Shown here piece after piece: positions 1 to 5,735 of a stretch of 40,152 nt of DNA. A model generated the notes under the pieces. That model ran no database searches. It saw only the letters and a program-made list of their open reading frames with translations, and was not told the origin of the DNA. Where the stretch lies: positions 1 through 40,152 of IMG/VR virus record IMGVR_UViG_3300029787_000120, one strand, 5' to 3'. Source of the DNA: a virus. Numbering within the stretch: the first letter of the stretch is position 1; each line of letters starts with the position of its first letter. Position numbers and translations under genes: made by a program.

Positions 1-1834
1 GCACATACATAGTCTCTTTGACCTGCGCCCACAGCTGTTGCATATTGACGCCATGATTGACATTGATATCGCGCACTGCCAACACCCAAAATCTTCGATT
101 CCCCGACGTGTCCGTCAAAAACTCGCGTGCATTGACTGACGCATAAAACGCCGTCCTGCGCTGATAGGTCGTAAACGCCCGGTCATACGGCAACCTCAGC
201 TCATCCGTCTTCGCCGTCACAAACGCTTTGAGCTGGTCGATGTCCGATTTTTTAAACGTCGACTCGATCTCGCCTAACTCTACAATCCAATGGCTAACCG
301 CCCGCTTAACGCTGTCTTTATCCGACGGATTCAGCGTTGCACCTTCTAACAGCCAACCTTTATTGTAATCACACAGGCGCTTAAACCATAAGGTTTTCCC
401 GAGTCCTTGAGCGCCCTGCAACACGAGAATCCCCTCGAGCTCAACGCCATTCTTCTCAAAGGCAGCAGCTACGCAAGATATGAGCCATTTTTTCAGCAAC
501 ATATCGCGTAACTGCGCCGACTCCTCCGTTGTCAGCGAGTCCAAAAAGTCTGGCAGTCTGTCGACTCCATCCCACGGCTCGCTCTCTATCCATTCTTTCA
601 CCGGGTTGTATTCGCGTGCTAACACCTTGAGATAGTCGCGCACTTTAGTATGCGGTATGCCCATATTAATACACCGATTTTCAATCTCTATCAGGCTGGC
701 CTCCTCATGCATGTCAGCGATGAAAGTCATGTCTGGTATATCTATCTCCATTTTTTTCTTAATTACATTGTAGCGCACATCAACACCGTGCGTAGCTAGC
801 ACTCCACCGATATTGTCTTTGGTGTTCAAGAAGCGTCCGCTTGCAGATCTGACAAAGTCAAACTCCACCGGGACATCGACACTCTGCATGACCACCTCGC
901 CTTCGACGACAGCAACTTCGTTCTTATGGTCGTTATAGTCGCCCTTACTCTCAGGCATTTGAATCTCAGCATAACCGCCAAGTTTTTTAATATGCGCCGC
1001 TGCTTTCTTGGCCTCTCGCTCACCTGTTTGACTATCATCGTTATCAGCAACAAAGATGTGCTTATGATTAGGAAAGTATTTATACATCACCTCAGCTACT
1101 GGGCTGAGATTAAACGCATCAAAGGCGACTACTACCGGTTGCGATCTATCTGCATAAATCGACGCTGCGGTCGCATAGCCTTCGGCATAATTAAGGGTAT
1201 CTGAGCTATTAAAGATCTCTCTGCCGAGCAGAAAAAAGCTACCGCTTTTTTTAGAACCAGTGAGAAAACGCTTGGTGCCATCGGCGGCGATAAACTGGAG
1301 ACCAACGATAGTGCCCTGGCCATCCTTCATCGGAATAACCAAATTATCATGGGTATCCTTTTTTAACCCATACGACAAGACCTGTTTGTGCTCCAGGTAT
1401 TCATGTTTGACACAGTCCTCAGCTCGATCCCAAATAGACTGCGCGCGCTGTGCGGCCTGCGTATATTTTTCAGCTGTCTTGACCTCGGCTTGGCGTCGTA
1501 GCTCCTCGATCTCCGCCTTCTGCTCTTTCGTCATGCGATACCTTTTACTATTTTCTGGTTTCCAAGTAGCTGTGGGTTGATCCGTGCTGACTCGATAATC
1601 GCCTAGTCTACCGTAGGGGGATGACTGCTCGAGCCAAGCCTGATACCAACCCACGAGCTTACGTTGATTGCCGATATTGATGTAGGCTCGACCTATTGAG
1701 CCATCGGTAATCAATCCCTTATTGGGATCGGGTTCATAGCCATGGTCGGCTAAGAAATCTCTAAACTGCGAGGTGTAATCCTTGGTAAAAGGTTTGTTGA
1801 AATTTTTGTTAGGTCCTTTAATTTTTAATGACAT
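1..1834 (-). CDS. Primase-helicase, TOPRIM plus VirE/VapE-type ATPase (C-terminus cut by window edge)
   Basis: The reading frame is open from an ATG at 1834 to the window edge, giving 611 residues without the C-terminus. A TOPRIM-like core is visible: EGYATAAS near residue 218 (the catalytic Glu motif) followed by an FVADNDDS acidic motif. Further on, GAQGLGKT near residue 476 is a Walker A, and the following block (WIVELGE, LKAFVTAK, DELRLPYDRAF, DTSGNRRFWV) has the order expected of the VirE/VapE helicase family (PF05272). Known members prime and unwind phage DNA at replication forks. It is divergent from the plus-strand replication/recombination genes at 1938. Base composition is visibly more GC-rich than the virion genes. 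Without the missing C-terminus and the rest of the replication module I cannot say whether it works with its own polymerase. Confidence 0.9.
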   Translation of the reverse strand, partial: MSLKIKGPNKNFNKPFTKDYTSQFRDFLADHGYEPDPNKGLITDGSIGRAYINIGNQRKLVGWYQAWLEQSSPYGRLGDYRVSTDQPTATWKPENSKRYRMTKEQKAEIEELRRQAEVKTAEKYTQAAQRAQSIWDRAEDCVKHEYLEHKQVLSYGLKKDTHDNLVIPMKDGQGTIVGLQFIAADGTKRFLTGSKKSGSFFLLGREIFNSSDTLNYAEGYATAASIYADRSQPVVVAFDAFNLSPVAEVMYKYFPNHKHIFVADNDDSQTGEREAKKAAAHIKKLGGYAEIQMPESKGDYNDHKNEVAVVEGEVVMQSVDVPVEFDFVRSASGRFLNTKDNIGGVLATHGVDVRYNVIKKKMEIDIPDMTFIADMHEEASLIEIENRCINMGIPHTKVRDYLKVLAREYNPVKEWIESEPWDGVDRLPDFLDSLTTEESAQLRDMLLKKWLISCVAAAFEKNGVELEGILVLQGAQGLGKTLWFKRLCDYNKGWLLEGATLNPSDKDSVKRAVSHWIVELGEIESTFKKSDIDQLKAFVTAKTDELRLPYDRAFTTYQRRTAFYASVNAREFLTDTSGNRRFWVLAVRDINVNHGVNMQQLWAQVKETMYV

Positions 1835-1858
1835 CAATCCATCGCTTGTTTTTTTGTG

Positions 1859-1887
1859 TTTACTTCTTTTATAAAAGTGTATAGAAT
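1859..1887 (+). promoter_or_regulatory. Putative sigma70-like promoter for the 1938–4073 genes
   Basis: In the 103-base gap between divergent genes there is TTTACT (1859–1864), a 17-base spacer and TAGAAT (1882–1887). The context TATAGAATATTACC recurs almost identically at 5296–5306 in front of the other plus-strand operon. A strong Shine-Dalgarno AGGAGG (1928–1933) precedes the ATG at 1938. Nothing else is evident in 1835–1937. Confidence 0.45.
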
Positions 1888-1937
1888 ATTACCCAAGTTT
1901 ATTATAATTTGCAAACACATTTCATACAGGAGGAATT

Positions 1938-2423
1938 ATGTACAGACTTAATAAAAAAGAATTTTTAAATAATATGTCGGGGTTTTGGTCACAGAATACC
2001 GAGGCATGGAGAAAAAAAAGAACAGAGATTGATAAGGCAAGATACGTTTACAAAGGTAAAGACAAACAAAAGATAAAAACTTTTGATGAATATTTGACCT
2101 ACATCCAAGACAAAGATGCTGTTATTTGGTCAACACAACATTTTGATGGCAAGCCATCTGATCTTGATGACAAAATGAAAAGAACTTACACCAAACACAT
2201 AAGATTTTTTGATAACAAAGCAGACAGACACTTGTTTTGCAAAAGCCTAAAATTTAATTTTAGTAAACACATTAACATTAAAGATTATTTACAAAGCAAC
2301 TACAATTCTGAAAAAGATCTCAGAGAGTTAGCAATCAGTTTTTACGAGTATCATCACGATGACTACATTGATTTTGTCAATGTGTTTAGGTTTATTCATC
2401 ACGATGATCTAGACGTAGATTAA
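1938..2423 (+). CDS. Hypothetical protein, 161 aa
   Basis: The start is supported by AGGAGG five bases upstream of the ATG. The product is a soluble, charged protein of 161 residues, rich in Lys/Arg in the first half and in Asp/His near the end (YEYHHDDYIDF, FIHHDDLDVD). The histidine/aspartate pairs could bind metal, but no family is recognised. It is the first gene of a plus-strand group that continues with the SSB-like gene 34 bases downstream, so a role in early infection or DNA metabolism is a reasonable guess from position only. Confidence 0.7.
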   Translation: MYRLNKKEFLNNMSGFWSQNTEAWRKKRTEIDKARYVYKGKDKQKIKTFDEYLTYIQDKDAVIWSTQHFDGKPSDLDDKMKRTYTKHIRFFDNKADRHLFCKSLKFNFSKHINIKDYLQSNYNSEKDLRELAISFYEYHHDDYIDFVNVFRFIHHDDLDVD

Positions 2424-2457
2424 TTATTAATTAAACAAACACAGCGAGGAAAAAAAT

Positions 2458-3216
2458 ATGAGTTTAACAATAAGCGGCGAAGGTGGTGGCGAAGCTCTAC
2501 CAAAATTACAACAAGGCATTTACTTAGGAACCTGTTACCGGATTGTCGATCTTGGTACCACGGATCAAGAGTATCAAGGCACAAAAAGCAAGAAAACTAG
2601 AGTACAAATAACTTTTGAAGTATCCGAAGCATTAGATCCAGCTGAGAACAAAACTTTAATGGATGACGGCAGACCGTTTGTAGTCTCTAAAACCTATACA
2701 GCATCGTTATTTGAAATGGCTGCGTTGCGCAAAGATCTACAAAGCTGGCGTGGTAAAAGTTTTACCGAGGAAGAACTCAAAGGTTTTGATATTACCAACC
2801 TATTAGGTTGCACAGCTAGAATCGAGGTTGGACACACGAAACCTATGCCAGATGGCACTGGAGGCGGTAACCAAAAGATTCTTAATCTGCAAAGACCAGA
2901 CGGCGGCATCCAACAGGCACAGACTCACAACGAACAAGAGGTATTTGATCTCGATGTGTATTGTGATTTTATTAAAGGCAACAAAACACCTGACGGTCAA
3001 GCTATGGCTGACATTTATGAAACTCTGCCACCATGGCAACAGGAAGATATCTCTAGCAGTTATGAGTTTATTGCAGCCGCTGGACAATCAACTGACACAG
3101 CTATGGCTGATGATTTATCTAATTTAACCGATCAAGCTGCAACGGAAATGAACAGTCCTGACTTTGATAGCGACGATAGCAAAGGCGGACTAACTGACGA
3201 CAAAATTCCGTTTTAG
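2458..3216 (+). CDS. Probable single-stranded-DNA-binding protein
   Basis: The 252-residue protein has a predicted compact N-terminal part (about 1–170) and a low-complexity acidic C-terminus that ends DDKIPF. That tip closely resembles the DDDIPF tail by which bacterial SSB recruits partner proteins. The N-terminal segment (GIYLGTCYRIVDLG, RVQITFEVSE) looks like an OB-type beta-rich domain as in phage ssDNA-binding proteins, but this is inference from pattern, not an alignment. It lies directly before a PD-(D/E)XK exonuclease gene, the usual pairing in phage recombination/replication modules. The SD (GAGGA) is moderately placed before ATG 2458. An alternative is a replication protein of another family with a convergent acidic tail. 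Confidence 0.65.
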   Translation: MSLTISGEGGGEALPKLQQGIYLGTCYRIVDLGTTDQEYQGTKSKKTRVQITFEVSEALDPAENKTLMDDGRPFVVSKTYTASLFEMAALRKDLQSWRGKSFTEEELKGFDITNLLGCTARIEVGHTKPMPDGTGGGNQKILNLQRPDGGIQQAQTHNEQEVFDLDVYCDFIKGNKTPDGQAMADIYETLPPWQQEDISSSYEFIAAAGQSTDTAMADDLSNLTDQAATEMNSPDFDSDDSKGGLTDDKIPF

Positions 3217-3257
3217 TTTGTAGGTAGGCGACAACCCTCCTACTCACACACTCTAAC

Positions 3258-4073
3258 ATGAGTAAGTCGCCTACCGCATCTACCGAGAACATTATGTTTG
3301 AAGATATGAAACCAGGTATTTACGAAGATATACCGTACGAAGAATATGCACAGATTCCAGCTTTTAGATCTCACGATCTAACTGCGGTCATTAAATGCCC
3401 GTATCGCTGGAAGCATCAAAAGGCGTTGACACAAACGCCGGCTTTACTCGAAGGCCGCGTGCAGCATACTGTATTTTTAGAACACCACAACTTTGACAAA
3501 GAGTTTGTAATCCAACCCAATATCGATCGCAGAACTAAAGTCGGCAAGGAAGACTATGCCAACTTTATGGAAACCGTCGGTGAGCGCACAGCAATCAGCC
3601 GGGACCTGTATGACGTTTGTATGGAGAGGCGCGCAGTTGTGCAAGAGTATGTGCCAGCCAAAGATGCTCTGACTGAACTGACGCTTGTCTTTGAGCTCCA
3701 TGGCCACCCTTTCAAGTGTCGACTCGACTGGTATGACGGTGAGCGCGTTTGGGATCTAAAAACCTGCCGTGACGCTTCACCGCGTGGCTTTCGTAATGCG
3801 ATTAACAGTTTTAACTATCACATGCAAGCTGCGCTGTATGTAGATGGCTGTAAAGCCTCTGGCTTGCGTGCTGATGGTTTTAACTTCCTTGCACAGGAAA
3901 AGGCACACCCTTACCCATATGGCGTTTATACGCTATCTGATGAAGCGTTAGAGTATGCAAGAGCTCGTAATGAGCAAGCGTTAGAGTTGTTGTTGAAGTG
4001 TAAAGATAAAGATGATTTTAGACCTTACAACCTAGACGGCGTCCAAGTTGTAGAGATCTCAGATTTGTATTAG
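3258..4073 (+). CDS. PD-(D/E)XK exonuclease, RecE/DUF3799-like
   Basis: The 271-residue protein carries the ordered motifs of lambda-exo/RecE-type nucleases: an EGRVQH block near residues 65–70, Asp157 in CRLDWYD, the D-x-K core at Asp166/Lys168 (VWDLKTCRD), and Q190-xxx-Y194 (YHMQAALYVDG). The N-terminal MKPGIYEDIPYEEY segment is typical of the DUF3799 family (PF12684), as I recall. Such enzymes resect double-stranded DNA 5'→3' for single-strand annealing. The partner SSB-like protein is encoded immediately upstream. No strong SD precedes ATG 3258. An in-frame ATG at 3294 is the main alternative start. It converges tail to tail with the small minus-strand gene at 4081. Confidence 0.85.
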   Translation: MSKSPTASTENIMFEDMKPGIYEDIPYEEYAQIPAFRSHDLTAVIKCPYRWKHQKALTQTPALLEGRVQHTVFLEHHNFDKEFVIQPNIDRRTKVGKEDYANFMETVGERTAISRDLYDVCMERRAVVQEYVPAKDALTELTLVFELHGHPFKCRLDWYDGERVWDLKTCRDASPRGFRNAINSFNYHMQAALYVDGCKASGLRADGFNFLAQEKAHPYPYGVYTLSDEALEYARARNEQALELLLKCKDKDDFRPYNLDGVQVVEISDLY

Positions 4074-4080
4074 TGGTTGC

Positions 4081-4260
4081 TTACGCCATCTCCTTAATTA
4101 CAATTTTGGCTTTTTTATCACCGATTATTTTTCTAGCTCTGTTAATTGCTTTTCTATCAGTTCCACAATTCATGTTGTGAATTTGGAGATAGTTACCCTC
4201 TTGTGGCAACTCTTCAAAGTTAAACCAGCCGTTACCATGTGTTCTAATTACATATTCCAT
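4081..4260 (-). CDS. Small hypothetical protein, 59 aa
   Basis: A 59-residue frame starts at ATG 4260, sharing one base with the TAA of the gene before it (TAATG), which indicates translational coupling. The sequence begins MEYVIRTHGNGWFNFEELP and ends with a basic segment (AINRARKIIGDKKAKIVIKE). It is soluble with no known motif that I recognise. With its 53-aa partner it forms a two-gene minus-strand unit behind the promoter at 4467–4495. The stop lies 8 bases from the end of the convergent exonuclease gene. Confidence 0.65.
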   Translation of the reverse strand: MEYVIRTHGNGWFNFEELPQEGNYLQIHNMNCGTDRKAINRARKIIGDKKAKIVIKEMA

Positions 4261-4421
4261 TACGCCACCTCTATGTCTTTAAGTTTATTGAAAGCATTTA
4301 CAACATCTTTGTCAGTATAATCTGTGCCACCATTAGCTTTGATTACATCTTTTAAATGACCAACGATTTCAAATACCTCGCCTATTGTTAATTCTACTTT
4401 TACCTTTGTGTCATAATTCAT
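4260..4421 (-). CDS. Small hypothetical protein, 53 aa
   Basis: The frame is open back to 4460, but the ATG at 4421 is chosen because it is preceded by a strong AAGGAGGG Shine-Dalgarno, while the upstream in-frame ATG has none. The product starts MNYDTKVKVELTIGEVFEI and is acidic and probably mostly helical. No family is recognised. It is the first gene behind a promoter-leader that is nearly duplicated in front of the DUF2958-like gene at 24348, suggesting that both small operons are expressed at the same stage. Confidence 0.7.
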   Translation of the reverse strand: MNYDTKVKVELTIGEVFEIVGHLKDVIKANGGTDYTDKDVVNAFNKLKDIEVA

Positions 4422-4466
4422 ACCACCCTCCTTTTTAGTGTTTATAAATAAAATTCCCACATAGAT

Positions 4467-4495
4467 ATATTACTAAAAATTGCAACTATTTGCAA
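4467..4495 (-). promoter_or_regulatory. Putative promoter with repeated leader motif
   Basis: On the minus strand TTGCAA (4490–4495), a 17-base spacer and TAATAT (4467–4472) are followed by ATCTATGTGGG. The upstream side contains a tandem TTGCAAATAG / TTGCAATTTT repeat. The block TAATATAWCTATGTG and the AAAAGGAGGG SD recur at 24346–24417. The 4422–4524 gap holds nothing else that I can identify. Confidence 0.5.
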
Positions 4496-4524
4496 CTATT
4501 TACACACAATAATAACAAGTTTTT

Positions 4525-5238
4525 TTAGTCTAAAGAATGGTATAAATCTACCGTTTTTTGTTTATCACATAGCCAGAAAACTAAAAGATATCTGTCGCCA
4601 CTGTCAACAGGCAGGCCTTTATGCAGATTGTTAAACGAGGGAAACATGAGTGCATGTCCTGTCGGCAAGGGCGCCACTTCACCATAATTGTGAAATGCCG
4701 TACCGCCACCTTTATACTTACCAGTATTCAACGGCACCACCACCGATATATCTGCCGATTCATCATGGTGCCAAGCGCCTTGTTGTTTATCGATTAGATT
4801 ATAGTTAGCAATCTGTATGCTTGCAGGATCTTTACAGTCGCGCTGCCAAATGGCATTGAAGATCGGATTTAATACCGTTTGCACTACAAACCACATGGTC
4901 CGATACAGCTCAGGCACATGTTCTTTTAAAACTATCTCTGGGATCTGTCGCAGTATATCTTCCTCAGCATTGCCCGCAAAACCTACTTCTTTTTTCATGT
5001 GCTCTATCTCGCGCAACAGAACAGTACAAAAGTGTCTACGAAACAAAGGAAAGCGATAGATCTCTGGATAAATCTTCTTGACTACATCATGCACAGGAGT
5101 CTTGGCCATGTCCTCCATACCATTACTAGCCTTGTATTTGACCACGGCTGGAATACTGTCCTGGACAGCCTGATACGTCGTATGGTTTATCATCCAATGC
5201 GACTGCATGCTCAACAGATAGTTTCTAAGTTTATACAT
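4525..5238 (-). CDS. 2-oxoglutarate/Fe(II)-dependent oxygenase
   Basis: The 237-residue protein has the double-stranded beta-helix signature of 2OG-Fe(II) oxygenases: His157/Asp159 (WHHDES, the HxD motif), distal His206 (NNLHKGLP) and Arg216 (SGDRYLLVFW), which binds 2-oxoglutarate. The GGGTAFHNYG stretch between them is also characteristic of prolyl-4-hydroxylase-like members. About 150 N-terminal residues are helical and unlike anything I recognise. Members hydroxylate proteins, nucleobases or small molecules; the substrate here cannot be read from sequence. Such genes are frequent accessory genes in marine phages. It stands between small genes on the same strand and a divergent plus-strand operon at 5336. 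Confidence 0.85.
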   Translation of the reverse strand: MYKLRNYLLSMQSHWMINHTTYQAVQDSIPAVVKYKASNGMEDMAKTPVHDVVKKIYPEIYRFPLFRRHFCTVLLREIEHMKKEVGFAGNAEEDILRQIPEIVLKEHVPELYRTMWFVVQTVLNPIFNAIWQRDCKDPASIQIANYNLIDKQQGAWHHDESADISVVVPLNTGKYKGGGTAFHNYGEVAPLPTGHALMFPSFNNLHKGLPVDSGDRYLLVFWLCDKQKTVDLYHSLD

Positions 5239-5273
5239 GCGATTTAGTATATCAGATAAATATAAATAAAATG

Positions 5274-5302
5274 TTGTATATTTGTGTAAATTTTTATAGA
5301 AT
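5274..5302 (+). promoter_or_regulatory. Putative sigma70-like promoter for 5336–5735
   Basis: TTGTAT (5274–5279), a 17-base spacer and TAGAAT (5297–5302) lie 34 bases before the ATG at 5336. The TATAGAATATACC context matches the promoter at 1859–1887. The gap 5239–5335 is very AT-rich and may also hold the divergent promoter for the oxygenase, which I could not define. Confidence 0.45.
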
Positions 5303-5335
5303 ATACCAAACCATAAATATATTTATATAAAAACT

Positions 5336-5506
5336 ATGAGCGAAGGAAAAGAAATTAGAAAAAGTTTAGCAGTAGATCCTAGCACCTATGATCTGTTGTG
5401 TGAAATATGCGCAAGTGAGCACAGATCTAAAATAGATCAGCTCAAAGTGCTAATACAAAAAGAACACAAAAGATTAGCTACGGTCAACGCAGATGAAGCT
5501 ATTTAA
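5336..5506 (+). CDS. Small ribbon-helix-helix-like protein, 56 aa
   Basis: The 56-residue frame reads MSEGKEIRKSLAVDPSTYDL and continues with an LLCEICASEHRSKIDQLKVL segment. This is the beta-strand, helix, turn, helix pattern of Arc/CopG-type DNA-binding proteins: a short KSLAVDP strand, then helix A and helix B. Such proteins dimerise and repress promoters. It is the first gene after a clear promoter and overlaps the next gene by 14 bases, so autoregulation would fit. Identification rests on pattern alone and no structure prediction was run. Confidence 0.6.
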   Translation: MSEGKEIRKSLAVDPSTYDLLCEICASEHRSKIDQLKVLIQKEHKRLATVNADEAI

Positions 5507-5735
5507 CAAGATAGTGGCTAAAGAAAAACCAATACCACAGTCTTACCGCCCGGTCATGGAAGCGCAAGAGATTGTCGATGTCTTTAGTAGAACCACACTA
5601 CATCAGCAAGCTGCATTGCTTAGGCTGATTTCAAGAAACGTCATTATTAATATGGACGGCCAAGATACTCACGGCTTAGATCTTAACTACGAAGTTGAAG
5701 GCGCGATTATAAAAGCTACTGAGTCCTCAGACTAA
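5493..5735 (+). CDS. Small hypothetical protein, 80 aa
   Basis: ATG 5493 lies inside the end of the ribbon-helix-helix-like gene. The 80-residue product is probably helical (EAQEIVDVFSRTTLHQQAAL, LLRLISRNVI) and soluble. No family is recognised. Its last three codons overlap the last codons of the converging minus-strand gene at 5727, an extreme packing of two operon ends. It is probably an early-expressed accessory protein, judged only by its neighbour. Confidence 0.6.
   Translation: MKLFNKIVAKEKPIPQSYRPVMEAQEIVDVFSRTTLHQQAALLRLISRNVIINMDGQDTHGLDLNYEVEGAIIKATESSD

Noticed and set aside
826-1580. Several open frames of 63–106 codons across the primase region on both strands.
   Set aside because: They lie in other frames of the continuous primase-helicase frame and show no SD or protein-like sequence.
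4422-4460. A longer N-terminus for the 53-aa protein (13 extra codons).
   Set aside because: The promoter and the AAGGAGGG SD lie within this stretch and point to ATG 4421.
5715-5732. CTGAG-TC-CTCAG palindrome at the junction of convergent operons as a terminator.
   Set aside because: The loop is only two bases, no T-run follows on either strand, and the sequence is coding in both genes.
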